Source: Pseudomonas sp. NKUCC02_KPG (lineage in GTDB: Bacteria; Pseudomonadota; Gammaproteobacteria; Pseudomonadales; Pseudomonadaceae). From it: 64,000 nt of DNA. A model generated the notes under the pieces. The model was not told the origin of the DNA and did no database searches. It saw only the letters and a program-made list of their open reading frames with translations. The stretch lies in assembly GCF_019345465.1 (NCBI RefSeq), contig NZ_JAHKRC010000014.1:85294-149293 (forward strand). Reading direction: 5' to 3'. The translations under genes and the position numbers were made by a program. Below, one piece after another: positions 52,455 to 61,615 of the stretch. The first letter of the stretch is position 1. Each line of letters starts with the position of its first letter.

Positions 52455-52547
52455 TGTAGTCGCTGCTGCAGGCTGCGAAGGGTTGCGTAGCAACCCGTTG
52501 TCTCAAAGACTCCGCGATCCCCTTCGCAGCCTGCGGCAGCGACTACA
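52455..52547. repeat. REP element, family A
   Basis: TGTAGTCGCTGCTGCAGGCTGCGA and the inverse ending GCAGCGACTACA enclose the GGGTTGC/GCAACCC hairpin (52480-52496). The right arm overlaps the last bases and stop codon of the cation exporter gene. Confidence 0.88.
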
Positions 52548-53436
52548 AGGTTTTGCCCCTAACCACTTCCTTCGGGTCGGCGTGCACCAGCACCTCGGCC
52601 TGGGGGTAAACCTGCTTGATGGCGTCGGCGGCGTGGTCGCAGATGGTATGGGCTGCGGACAGGGTCAGCTCGCCCGGCAGCTCAAGGTGAAACTGCACAA
52701 ACCAGACAGTGCCCGAGATGCGTGTGCGCAGGTCGTGAGCGCCCAGTACGCCCGGCACGGCACAGGCCAATGACAGCATGTTTTCGCTGATGTCACTCGG
52801 TAACTCCTGATCCATCAACACGGCAAAACTCTCACGCCCGATCTGGATCGCACTCCAGAGGATATACACCGCAATCCCCAGACCAAACCAGGCATCCAGT
52901 TGAGGAAAGCCAACACTGGTCAGCACCAGCGCCAGCAAAATACTGCCATTGAGCATCAGGTCCGATCGATAGTGCAGCGAGTCGGCACGCACGGCATTGG
53001 AGCCCGTGGCCTTGATCACCCGGTGTTGCAGCATCAACAGTGCCACGGTCATCACCAGCGAAAATACGATCACGCCAATTCCGATCCACGGTGCGCCCAC
53101 CGGCTCGGGGTTTTTCAGCCGTTCGACGGCCTGAAAGGCGATCAATACTGCACTCACCCCGATAAACAGTGCTTGCCCCATGCCGGCCAGCGACTCGGCC
53201 TTGCCGTGACCGTAGCGGTGATCTTCATCGGCGGGGCGCAAGGCGTAATGCACGGCCAGCAAATTGAGAAACGAGGTCACGCCATCGAGCAGCGAGTCGG
53301 TCAACCCGGCGAGCATGCTGATCGAGCCACTGAGCCACCAGGCGATGGCCTTGGTCACGATCAACAGACTCGCCACCGCCACCGACGCACGGGTGGCGAG
53401 GCGTAACAGGCGGGCGTGTTCCGTGCTGCTGGTCAT
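52543..53436 (-). CDS. Cation diffusion facilitator (FieF-like)
   Basis: The 297-residue inner-membrane exporter has six helices and a cytoplasmic C-terminal domain. The metal-site residues follow the FieF pattern: Asp-x3-Asp in LTDSLLDG and His-x3-Asp in LHYRSD, with DHRYGHGKAES between helices. Ferrous iron or zinc export by proton antiport is the family role; the metal is not determined here. Its stop codon lies in the arm of a REP element. Confidence 0.93.
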   Translation of the reverse strand: MTSSTEHARLLRLATRASVAVASLLIVTKAIAWWLSGSISMLAGLTDSLLDGVTSFLNLLAVHYALRPADEDHRYGHGKAESLAGMGQALFIGVSAVLIAFQAVERLKNPEPVGAPWIGIGVIVFSLVMTVALLMLQHRVIKATGSNAVRADSLHYRSDLMLNGSILLALVLTSVGFPQLDAWFGLGIAVYILWSAIQIGRESFAVLMDQELPSDISENMLSLACAVPGVLGAHDLRTRISGTVWFVQFHLELPGELTLSAAHTICDHAADAIKQVYPQAEVLVHADPKEVVRGKTL

Positions 53437-53465
53437 GGCGCTTCCTTGTTAATGGGCGACGGGCT

Positions 53466-53885
53466 TCAGGCGGCGGGCTGCAAACCGTACATGGCCAACT
53501 GCTGTGCGCTGCCCTTGTGCTGGATCAGGCGCGGGTCGTTCAGCGGGAAACTGCGGCCCAACTCGCTTTCGAGAATGGCCTGAAGCTTGGCGTTATCGAC
53601 CTTGCCGTCTTCGCCAATGGCTTCGCGCAGTTTTTCCGGGGCGATTTGTGCGGTTTTGCCTGGCGGGAAGTAAATCGCGCCGGTGGCGAAATCGACACCG
53701 AATGCGATCAGGCCCGGAATCACATAAAACAGCAGGCCTACGGCATCGAGCACAGCAATCATGGGATCGATCTTGCCGTCGATCTGTCCACGACGATCGG
53801 GAAAGAAAATACTGCCGCAGGCAGTCAATTGGCTGAGCAGGGCCGCAACCACGACACCGCCGATCACACGGGAAGACATACGCAT
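53466..53885 (-). CDS. Small lipoprotein with hydrophobic hairpin
   Basis: The 139-residue product has a lipoprotein signal (lipobox LTAC before GSIFFPDRRGQ). A hydrophobic double segment (MIAVLDAVGLLFYVIPGLIAFGVDFATG in part) follows, then a soluble tail. GAGG lies eight bases upstream of the ATG at 53885. I do not recognise a named family. The gene follows the cation exporter start region on the same strand and is divergent from hrpB. Confidence 0.75.
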   Translation of the reverse strand: MRMSSRVIGGVVVAALLSQLTACGSIFFPDRRGQIDGKIDPMIAVLDAVGLLFYVIPGLIAFGVDFATGAIYFPPGKTAQIAPEKLREAIGEDGKVDNAKLQAILESELGRSFPLNDPRLIQHKGSAQQLAMYGLQPAA

Positions 53886-53983
53886 ACAAAAACCTCGAAG
53901 ACGCTTAAAGGACTGAATCATTAAGACCGCGCTTAATGCTCAACTGTTCGCCGTTATACTCGCCGCTCTGTTCTGGAGCCACC

Positions 53984-56503
53984 ATGATTTCTTTGCCGAT
54001 TGATGAAGTTTTACCTGCGCTGCGCCTGGCTTTGTCCGAGCGCCATGAAGCCGTGCTTGAAGCGCCCCCCGGCGCTGGTAAAACCACCCGTGTTCCGCTG
54101 GCCCTGCTCGATGAACCGTGGCTCGCCGGTCAGAAAATTCTGATGCTCGAACCCCGGCGTCTTGCTGCCCGTGCAGCCGCCGAGCGTTTGGCCAGTGAAC
54201 TGGGTGAAAAAGTCGGCGAAACCGTGGGCTATCGGATTCGTCTCGACAGCAAAGTCGGTCCCGATACCCGTATTGAAGTGGTCACCGAAGGCATCCTCAC
54301 CCGCCGCCTGCAGCACGACCCGGCGCTGGAAGGGGTAGGCCTGGTGATTTTCGACGAGTTCCATGAGCGTAGTCTGGATGCCGACCTGGCGTTGGCCTTG
54401 AGCCTCAATGGCCGTGAGCTGTTTCGCGACGAGCAACCGCTGAAAATCCTGCTGATGTCCGCCACCCTTGAGGGCGAGCGCCTGGCCAGCATCCTGGGCG
54501 ATGCACCGATCCTGCGCAGTGAAGGACGCATGTACCCCGTAACGATGCGCTGGGGGCGGCCCTTTGTGCCCGGCGAGTTTATCGAGCCGCGAGTGGTGCA
54601 GACCGTCCTCGATGCCATCAACGATGAAAGCGGTAGCCTGCTGGTGTTCTTGCCCGGGCAGGCAGAGATTCGCCGGGTCAATCAGCAATTGGCTGACGCG
54701 CTGGGCTCGCGCAGCGATATTTTGCTGTGCCCACTGCACGGTGAGCTGGATCTGGCGGCTCAGCGGGCGGCCATCGAACCGGCGCCCAAGGGCCTGCGCA
54801 AAGTGGTGCTGGCCACCAACATTGCCGAGACCAGCCTGACCATTGACGGCGTGCGTGTGGTCATCGATGCCGGGCTGGCGCGGGTGCCGCGTTTTGACCC
54901 GGGCAGCGGCATGACCCGTCTCGATACCCAGCGTATCTCCCGTGCCAGTGCCACCCAGCGCGCTGGTCGTGCCGGGCGACTGGAACCCGGTGTGTGTTAC
55001 CGCCTGTGGTCAGAAGACCAGCACGGGCAACTGGCCGCCTACGGCAGTGCTGAAATCCTTCAGGCAGACCTTGCCGGGCTGGCGTTGCAGTTGGCGCGCT
55101 GGGGCGTGACGCCGGAGCAATTGATCTGGCTCGATGTGCCTCCCGCGGCAAGTTATGCACAGGCTCAGCAATTGCTGGAACGCCTGGGGGCCTTGCGCGA
55201 CCGAAAACTCACGCCGCATGGCGAAACAATGGCCGAACTGCCTGCGCACCCGCGTATCGCCCATCTGTTACTTCGCGGGCAAGACTTGGGCCTGGCTGAC
55301 ATGGCCTGCGACGTGGCGGCGCTATTGGGTGAGCGCGATATCTTGCGCGGCGCCGGGGCGGATGTGCACAGCCGCCTGGCCTTGCTCTCGGGTGAAAGCC
55401 GCGCCGCACGGGGCGGTCAAGGAGGCGTGCAGCGCGCCAAACAACTGGCCCGTCAGTATCGGGGCTATTTGCGGGCCAAGGCCACTCAGCCGGTGACCGA
55501 CCCCGATCACCCGCGCTGGCTGGGCGCCTTGCTGGCGCTGGCCTACCCCGACCGCATTGCCCAGCAACGCAAGCCCGGTGGTGCGGAGTATCGGCTGGCC
55601 AATGGCCGGGCAGCGCTGTTCAGCGAAGTCGACGGCCTGATGAAGCAGCCCTGGCTGGTCATCGCAGACCTGGGCAGCCGTCAGGGCCAGCGCGAAGAGC
55701 GTATCTACCTGGCCGCCGAGTTTGATCCCGCGCTGCTGGATGGCGTGCTGAGTGAGCAGGTCAGCGTTGTCGATCAGCTTGACTGGGATGAGCGAGAAGG
55801 CGTGTTGCGTGCTGAACGCCAACGCAAAGTGGGCGAACTGGTACTCAGTCGCGAACCGTTGACCGGTCTGGACGAGGCGGCGCGCACGCAAGCGCTGATC
55901 AATCTGGTGCGGCGCAAAGGCCTGGAGTTGTTGCCGTGGACGCCCGAACTGCGTCAATGGCAGGCGCGAGTGGCCCTGTTGCGTCAGCTTGAAATGCAGG
56001 CTCAAGGCCACAGCGAATGGCCGGACGTCAGCGATACTGCGCTATTGGCCGGGCTTGAGGAGTGGCTGGCGCCCTACCTGGGAAGGGTTTCGCGGCTGAG
56101 TCATTTTGCCGGCCTGGACCTGTCGAGCATTGTGCATAACTTGCTCAAATGGCCGCTGCCCCAGCGCCTCGACGAACTGGCGCCCCATCACATCAAGGTG
56201 CCGTCGGGTTCATCGGTGCGGTTGGACTACAGCGAGCACCCACCGATTTTGGCGGTACGCCTGCAAGAACTGTTCGGCCTGGCGGATACCCCGCGCATTG
56301 CGGGCGGGCGTCAGGTGGTCAAATTGCACCTGTTGTCGCCTGCACGGCGACCGGTACAAGTGACCCAGGATCTGGCCAACTTCTGGCGCAGCACCTATGC
56401 CGAGGTGAAGAAAGACCTCAAGGGGCGTTATCCCAAGCACTACTGGCCCGATGATCCGTTGGTGGCCGAAGCCACGGCCCGGATCAAACCGCGTAAAGCC
56501 TAG
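53984..56503 (+). CDS. hrpB: ATP-dependent RNA helicase HrpB
   Basis: This 839-residue DEAH-type helicase matches HrpB length. Motifs in order are APPGAGKTTRVP (I), FDEFHERSLDADL (II, DEFH), LLMSATLEGER (III), ETSLTIDGV and QRAGRAGR (VI), followed by the HrpB-specific C-terminal domain (WPDDPLVAEAT at the end). The ATG at 53984 has GGAG upstream. Its cellular substrate is poorly known. Confidence 0.95.
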   Translation: MISLPIDEVLPALRLALSERHEAVLEAPPGAGKTTRVPLALLDEPWLAGQKILMLEPRRLAARAAAERLASELGEKVGETVGYRIRLDSKVGPDTRIEVVTEGILTRRLQHDPALEGVGLVIFDEFHERSLDADLALALSLNGRELFRDEQPLKILLMSATLEGERLASILGDAPILRSEGRMYPVTMRWGRPFVPGEFIEPRVVQTVLDAINDESGSLLVFLPGQAEIRRVNQQLADALGSRSDILLCPLHGELDLAAQRAAIEPAPKGLRKVVLATNIAETSLTIDGVRVVIDAGLARVPRFDPGSGMTRLDTQRISRASATQRAGRAGRLEPGVCYRLWSEDQHGQLAAYGSAEILQADLAGLALQLARWGVTPEQLIWLDVPPAASYAQAQQLLERLGALRDRKLTPHGETMAELPAHPRIAHLLLRGQDLGLADMACDVAALLGERDILRGAGADVHSRLALLSGESRAARGGQGGVQRAKQLARQYRGYLRAKATQPVTDPDHPRWLGALLALAYPDRIAQQRKPGGAEYRLANGRAALFSEVDGLMKQPWLVIADLGSRQGQREERIYLAAEFDPALLDGVLSEQVSVVDQLDWDEREGVLRAERQRKVGELVLSREPLTGLDEAARTQALINLVRRKGLELLPWTPELRQWQARVALLRQLEMQAQGHSEWPDVSDTALLAGLEEWLAPYLGRVSRLSHFAGLDLSSIVHNLLKWPLPQRLDELAPHHIKVPSGSSVRLDYSEHPPILAVRLQELFGLADTPRIAGGRQVVKLHLLSPARRPVQVTQDLANFWRSTYAEVKKDLKGRYPKHYWPDDPLVAEATARIKPRKA

Positions 56504-56512
56504 CGCAACTAC

Positions 56513-56675
56513 CTGTAGTCGCTGCCGAGGAACGAAGGCTGCGTCCGCGTGGTGCGGCACTCCGACGAAGCCGTCGTAAAAACAGGCGGCGCGGTATTTC
56601 AGTTAGATCGCGCATTCAGGTTTTACGATCGCTTCGCAATCGGACGCAGCCTTCGTTCCTCGTCAGCGACTACAG
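56513..56675. repeat. Long palindromic element (163 bases), REP-A-like ends
   Basis: The outer 35-base arms (56513-56547 and 56641-56675) are almost perfect inverted repeats beginning CTGTAGTCGCTG, as in the family A REPs. They continue with GAGGAACGAAGGCTGCGTCCG, which other copies lack. A second imperfect inverted pair (CGAAGCCGTCGTAAAA / TTTTACGATCGCTTCG) lies inside. It separates the convergent hrpB and dehydrogenase genes. Confidence 0.88.
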
Positions 56676-56690
56676 TGCAGGATCAGCGTA

Positions 56691-58136
56691 TCAAGACCCG
56701 ATGTAGCTGGTTTTGACCACGGTGTAGAACTCCTGCGCATAACGGCCCTGTTCGCGGGAGCCATAGGACGAGCCTTTGCGCCCGCCAAACGGCACGTGGT
56801 AATCAACACCTGCCGTCGGCAGATTGACCATCACCATCCCGGCCTGGGAGTGACGCTTGAAGTGATTGGCATATTTGAGCGAGGTGGTCGCGATACCCGC
56901 CGACAGGCCGAACTCGGTGTCATTGGCCATCGCCAGGGCCGCTTCGTAGTCTGCGACCTTGATGATGTTGGCCACCGGGCCGAAGACTTCTTCGCGGCTG
57001 ATGCGCATGTTGGCCGTGCTGTCGGCAAACAGGGCAGGGGCGAGGAAATACCCCTCGGTGTCGCACGTCACCAGACTGCCACCGGCGACCAGTCGGGCGC
57101 CTTCGTTCCGGGCAATATCGATGTAGCCAAGGTCCTGGTCCAACTGGGCGCGGGACACGACCGGGCCGATATCGATGCCCGCCTGCAAGGCATGTCCAAC
57201 CTTGATCGAGCGCATGCGTTCGGCCATGGCCTCGACGAACTTGTCGTGAATCCCGGCCGTGACAATCAGGCGGCTTGACGCGGTGCAACGCTGGCCAGTG
57301 GAGTAAAACGCGCTCTGCACGGCCAGCTCGACGGCTTGTTTGAGATCGGCATCGTCAAGAATGACCTGCGGGTTTTTGCCGCCCATTTCCAACTGGACTT
57401 TGGCCTGACGCGAAACACAGTTGATCGCGATCTGGCGTCCCACGCCCACGGAGCCGGTGAAGCTGACCCCGTCCACTTTCGGGTTGCTGACGATGGCTTC
57501 ACCCACCACCCGGCCACTGCCCATCACCAGGTTGAACACGCCCGCCGGGAAGCCCGCGCGGGAGATGATCTCGGCCAGCGCCCAGGCACAGCCCGGTACC
57601 AGATCGGCGGGTTTGAACACCACGCAGTTGCCATAGGCCAGGGCCGGGGCAATTTTCCAGGCAGGGATGGCAATGGGGAAGTTCCACGGGGTGATCAAGC
57701 CGACCACGCCCAGGGCTTCACGGGTGACTTCCACATGCACGCCCGGGCGCACCGAGGGCAGGTAGTCGCCCGACAGGCGCAGGCATTCACCGGCGAAAAA
57801 CTTGAAGATATTACCGGCGCGGCTGACTTCACCGATCGCTTCAGGCAGGGTCTTGCCCTCTTCACGGGCCAGCAGGTTGCCCAGCTCTTCCTTGCGCGCG
57901 AGGATTTCGCTGCCGACCTTGTCCAGTGCGTCGCTGCGCGCCTGAATACCTGACGTCGACCAGGCCGGGAACGCTGTGCGGGCAGCATCGATGGCGGCCT
58001 GAACCTGGGTGACATCTGCCTGGGCATATTCGCCAATCACATCGGACAGGTCAGATGGATTGATGTTTGAGCTGTAGGCGGGGGCTGCGACCCACTCGCC
58101 AGCAATGTAATTGTCGAAACGCTTTGAATCAGTCAT
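56691..58136 (-). CDS. Aldehyde dehydrogenase, alpha-ketoglutaric semialdehyde dehydrogenase-like
   Basis: The 481-residue protein has the catalytic cysteine in STGQRCTASSR, the glutamate in QLEMGGKNPQ, TPWNFPIA and EEVFGPVANI. The overall sequence resembles the subgroup annotated as 2,5-dioxovalerate dehydrogenase, acting at the end of pentose or aldarate breakdown; no other genes of such a pathway are nearby, so the substrate is uncertain. The ATG at 58134-58136 was chosen by family alignment, over an in-frame ATG at 58160. Confidence 0.88.
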   Translation of the reverse strand: MTDSKRFDNYIAGEWVAAPAYSSNINPSDLSDVIGEYAQADVTQVQAAIDAARTAFPAWSTSGIQARSDALDKVGSEILARKEELGNLLAREEGKTLPEAIGEVSRAGNIFKFFAGECLRLSGDYLPSVRPGVHVEVTREALGVVGLITPWNFPIAIPAWKIAPALAYGNCVVFKPADLVPGCAWALAEIISRAGFPAGVFNLVMGSGRVVGEAIVSNPKVDGVSFTGSVGVGRQIAINCVSRQAKVQLEMGGKNPQVILDDADLKQAVELAVQSAFYSTGQRCTASSRLIVTAGIHDKFVEAMAERMRSIKVGHALQAGIDIGPVVSRAQLDQDLGYIDIARNEGARLVAGGSLVTCDTEGYFLAPALFADSTANMRISREEVFGPVANIIKVADYEAALAMANDTEFGLSAGIATTSLKYANHFKRHSQAGMVMVNLPTAGVDYHVPFGGRKGSSYGSREQGRYAQEFYTVVKTSYIGS

Positions 58137-58257
58137 GAAGTTTCTCCAGACGCGGGACAACCGTTGAGTGCCTATAGTTATACGTCATCGTACAACTACA
58201 GGCAAAACAATCAGCACTTCACTCTGGATGGCAGGTCACGACGAGGGCGATCCTGAT

Positions 58258-59340
58258 TCAGTCCGCAGGCAACAAAAACCGCCCCAGCACCGGCAAGTGG
58301 TCCGAGATGGTCAAGGTGTCTTCCTGGCGAACGTAGCCTTCAATGCGCTGCAGCTTTGGGCTGTGAAAGAGGTAGTCGAGGGTGCGGTCGGGTTCTTCGA
58401 CACGGGGGTCGTTGGGGAAGTGCGTCAGCCACAGTTCGCGGTCGATGCCGGTGGCTTCGGGGTTGCTGGGGATCATCGGGTATTTTTCCCACAGCAGGTG
58501 CAACTCGCTGTCCGCTGAGTAGCCCAGCCGCAGAGGGGCGGGCAGACGCAAGAACTGGCCTATGGGCAGCAGGTTGAAATCCCCCCCGATCAACCAGGGC
58601 GTGCCCTGGCTTTCGAGCTTGTCGACCAGGGTGGCGACGGTCTGCATCTGTGCGCGAAGGTTGCTGTTGTCGTGCGAAGGGGGATCCAGTTGAGTGTTGA
58701 TCGCAGCCAGTTGCCCGCCGTCGTTGAGCGGCAGGTAGTTGACCAGCAATGCAGGTTTGGGCTGGAACTGGCGGCTGATGACGTTGGCGTCGGCCACGGG
58801 CAATTGCAAGCGCTCGGCGTGTTCGATCTGGAAGCGACTGAGGGTCACGAGGGTACGCCCGACGCTGCCGAAAATATGCCAGTCGGGCACAAAGTCGGCT
58901 TTCCAGGTAAACGCCTGGGTACTGCAGGGGTAAATATCGATCAGGCGCTCTTGCAGCAGGGCCAGTTGATCCTGGTAGCCACTGGCCTTGGCGTTGTCAT
59001 CGACCTCTTGCAGCAGCACCAGATCAGGGCGTTCGTCACGAATGACCCGCGACACTTCATCCAGGCTGTACGCCATGTCATCACGGGTAGGGCGTGTATC
59101 GGGGCCGCTGTCGTCTTCCAGGTTGTACCAGAACACATAACGCTTGCCGGCCAGGTACTGGATGTTCCACGTCATGACCTTGAGTGCCTGGCCGGGCATC
59201 AGGACGGGAGCCGTGATCGGGCAACTGTAGGTCAGCACCTCCCTGGGATCGGGTCGCCATGTCACGCTATAAATCAGGCATGCCAGCAATGCTGATATCA
59301 GCAGCAGACCAAATACGGTGCGGCGCAAGAAACGTGGCAT
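58258..59340 (-). CDS. Membrane-anchored endonuclease/exonuclease/phosphatase-fold protein
   Basis: The 360-residue protein has one N-terminal membrane helix (about residues 8-27) and an EEP domain with all hallmarks: VMTWNIQYLAG, the metal-binding glutamate in LLQEVDD, GGDFNLLP, LDYLFHS and SDHLPV. The active site would face the periplasm. Relatives cleave nucleic acids, phospholipids or phosphoinositides; the substrate is unknown. About 90 bases separate it from the next minus-strand gene. Confidence 0.87.
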   Translation of the reverse strand: MPRFLRRTVFGLLLISALLACLIYSVTWRPDPREVLTYSCPITAPVLMPGQALKVMTWNIQYLAGKRYVFWYNLEDDSGPDTRPTRDDMAYSLDEVSRVIRDERPDLVLLQEVDDNAKASGYQDQLALLQERLIDIYPCSTQAFTWKADFVPDWHIFGSVGRTLVTLSRFQIEHAERLQLPVADANVISRQFQPKPALLVNYLPLNDGGQLAAINTQLDPPSHDNSNLRAQMQTVATLVDKLESQGTPWLIGGDFNLLPIGQFLRLPAPLRLGYSADSELHLLWEKYPMIPSNPEATGIDRELWLTHFPNDPRVEEPDRTLDYLFHSPKLQRIEGYVRQEDTLTISDHLPVLGRFLLPAD

Positions 59341-59430
59341 GGGCTCGGCTTATGACGTTACAGGGAGTGTCCGAACATACCCGACGGCAGTGGGCCACTC
59401 CAAGGCTCTTTTTGTAGGAGCTGATTGTTT

Positions 59431-60090
59431 TTATTGGTCAGATTTTTCGCTAATTAACATAAATAAACGGAACAGGACTACAGAGACAAATAACTGCAAA
59501 AAGCTGTTCGCACTGTCGAGTGTCAGCGATAGCAGTGTGTTGTCGTCCTTGGAAAACAGTGAGTAGCTCAGTTCCTTGAGCAGCATCAGGGGCCCCAGAA
59601 CAGCCAGGATGCAGACAAAGATCCGCCAGAAATGGCCGCGGGTCAGGGTGAAGCTCGACTTCATGGCTGCCAGCGGAGCATCACCGCGCAATACCAGCCG
59701 GTACTCGGCAAATGCCAGCACGACGGTCAGGAAAATGCCCGGAATAAAAAACATCGACAGCCCCAGCACGATCAGCAATGTGCTGATTGCCGAGAGCAGG
59801 GCGAACTTGGGCCACAGATTGATGGCCAGTGCCAGCAGGTCGCGGTTGCGCGGGCTTTCGCCCCGGCTGCGGGCATCGAGAAACAGGATCAGGGCGCCGG
59901 TGTACAGCGGATAGAGCAGCAGCCCGACAATCAGGCTGTAGCCGGGCGACGGATCCGGACCCACGGCGTTGTCAACGATGTGCTGCAACACGGCTTCAAG
60001 GATGACCAGCGGCAAGCACAGCATCACGATCTGGCTCAGATTGCGCTGGAAGAAGTACAGGGAGTCGCGAATAACGGTCAGCGGATTCAT
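59431..60090 (-). CDS. YciC-like inner membrane protein
   Basis: The 219-residue protein has about five to six hydrophobic helices, a basic DARSRGESPRNRDL loop and the KSSFTLTRGHFWRIF motif seen in YciC-like proteins. Function is unknown. The 192-base gap upstream, divergent from the NYN gene, shows no further gene. Confidence 0.82.
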   Translation of the reverse strand: MNPLTVIRDSLYFFQRNLSQIVMLCLPLVILEAVLQHIVDNAVGPDPSPGYSLIVGLLLYPLYTGALILFLDARSRGESPRNRDLLALAINLWPKFALLSAISTLLIVLGLSMFFIPGIFLTVVLAFAEYRLVLRGDAPLAAMKSSFTLTRGHFWRIFVCILAVLGPLMLLKELSYSLFSKDDNTLLSLTLDSANSFLQLFVSVVLFRLFMLISEKSDQ

Positions 60091-60282
60091 TGGCAGTTGT
60101 CAGCAGTCAAAAGCGGTGCGCCACTTTAACCGATGAGGGGTCGATATGAGCAAATGTTAACGCGGCTGAAAGTCAGCGGGTTCACGCCGGGCGGTTTATC
60201 CGCGCAAACCCCTGGCAGGCTGGCATACTGCGAGCTTGTTTTCAGTCGCGGCCCGCTTGCCCGGGCGTCATGAGGTTTGCCG

Positions 60283-60759
60283 GTGAAAAAAATTGCGGTC
60301 TTCGCGGATGTGCAGAACCTCTATTACACGGTCCGCCAGGCCTATGGCTGCCATTTCAATTACGCGGCCCTGTGGGCAGATATCACCAAACGCGGTGAAA
60401 TCGTCGAGGCCTACGCCTATGCGATCGACCGGGGTGACAGCAAGCAGCAGCAGTTTCAACAGATCCTGCGCAACCTCGGCTTCACGGTAAAACTCAAACC
60501 CTACATCCAGCGCAGCGACGGCTCGGCCAAGGGCGACTGGGACGTAGGCATCACCATCGACATCATGGACGTTGCCGCCCATGTGGATGAAGTGGTGCTG
60601 GCTTCGGGTGACGGCGATTTCGACCTGTTGCTCGAACGCATTGCCAGCAAGCACGGCGTCGAAACCGTGGCTTATGGCGTGCCCGGCCTGACCGCCAACT
60701 CATTGATTCGCGCCGCCAGCCGCTACGTGCCGATTGAAGGCAATTTGTTGCTTAAGTAA
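60283..60759 (+). CDS. NYN domain (PIN-like) nuclease-family protein
   Basis: The 158-residue protein has the NYN/LabA fold signature: KKIAVFADVQNLYY with the first acidic residue, GDWDVGITIDIMDVA, then VVLASGDGDFDLLLERI carrying the acidic pair. Metal-dependent RNA cleavage is the family expectation. I chose GTG at 60283 because GAGG lies eight bases before it. A DnaQ-like exonuclease gene follows by 27 bases, suggesting a two-gene unit. Confidence 0.9.
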   Translation: MKKIAVFADVQNLYYTVRQAYGCHFNYAALWADITKRGEIVEAYAYAIDRGDSKQQQFQQILRNLGFTVKLKPYIQRSDGSAKGDWDVGITIDIMDVAAHVDEVVLASGDGDFDLLLERIASKHGVETVAYGVPGLTANSLIRAASRYVPIEGNLLLK

Positions 60760-60786
60760 CCCTCACTTTTACAGGATTGATCAGGT

Positions 60787-61398
60787 TTGGAACGCATCGC
60801 GGTTATTGACTTTGAAACCACCGGCATCTCACCGAGCAGCAGTTGCCGGGCCACCGAAATTGCCGTGGTGATTCTTGAGCGCGGTCGCATTGTCGAACGT
60901 TACCAAAGCCTGATGAACGCGGGCGTACGCGTCCCGGGTTTTATCGAGCAATTGACCGGCATCAGCAATGCCATGCTGCGCACTGCGCCGTCGGCCGAAC
61001 AGGTGATGAACGAGGTTAACGAGTTCGTTGGCATCACACCGTTGCTGGCCCATAACGCCGCCTTTGACCAAAAATTCTGGGATTTTGAAATGGGCCGCAT
61101 CAAGCGCACCCGTTTGCAGAATTTCGCCTGCTCCTTGTTGCTGGCGCGACGCTTGATGCCGGCTGCGCCCAATCACAAGCTGGGGACCCTGACCACCTTT
61201 GCCGACTTGCCCCATACCGGCCAGGCTCACCGGGCCATGGCCGATGCTGAAATGGCGGCCAACCTGACGGCCTATCTGGCTGAACAACTGCGCCAGAAGC
61301 ATGGGTTGAAAGAGCTCAGTCACGACCTGCTGTGTGGTTTGCAAAAAGTCCCGGCAGCGAAGGTCAACGAACATCTGAAGCGCTATCGCGGGTTTTAA
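60787..61398 (+). CDS. 3'-5' exonuclease, DnaQ/DEDDh family
   Basis: The 203-residue protein shows the DEDDh residues: IDFETTG (Asp, Glu), LLAHNAAFDQKFW (Asp) and HRAMADAEMAANL (His, Asp). It resembles the epsilon-like exonuclease domain but without a polymerase partner motif. The start is TTG at 60787, the only reading that begins at MERIAVIDFETTG. It probably shares a transcript with the NYN gene. Confidence 0.9.
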   Translation: MERIAVIDFETTGISPSSSCRATEIAVVILERGRIVERYQSLMNAGVRVPGFIEQLTGISNAMLRTAPSAEQVMNEVNEFVGITPLLAHNAAFDQKFWDFEMGRIKRTRLQNFACSLLLARRLMPAAPNHKLGTLTTFADLPHTGQAHRAMADAEMAANLTAYLAEQLRQKHGLKELSHDLLCGLQKVPAAKVNEHLKRYRGF

Positions 61399-61401
61399 AC
61401 G

Positions 61402-61488
61402 GTGGGAGCGGGCTTGCTCGCGATGGCATCGCCACGGGATGTCAGTTTGATCGCGTTGCCAGCCTCGCAGGCAAGCCAATCTCCCACG
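61402..61488. repeat. REP element pair, family B
   Basis: GTGGGAGCGGGCTTGCTCGCGA on the left is intact. The right arm (CTCGCAGGCAAGCCAATCTCCCAC) has several mismatches. It lies between the exonuclease and EamA genes. Confidence 0.8.
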
Positions 61489-61615
61489 GGTTTTGTGTTG
61501 CTCCCTCAGGCAGGCATAAAAGTGTACGGTCACTTTTGGTGCGTTCTGTTACTTATTATTACGCACTCCCTTGTCTAAACTCCCCAGTCCCCTGCCTCTG
61601 CCCTTGAGCTGCCCC

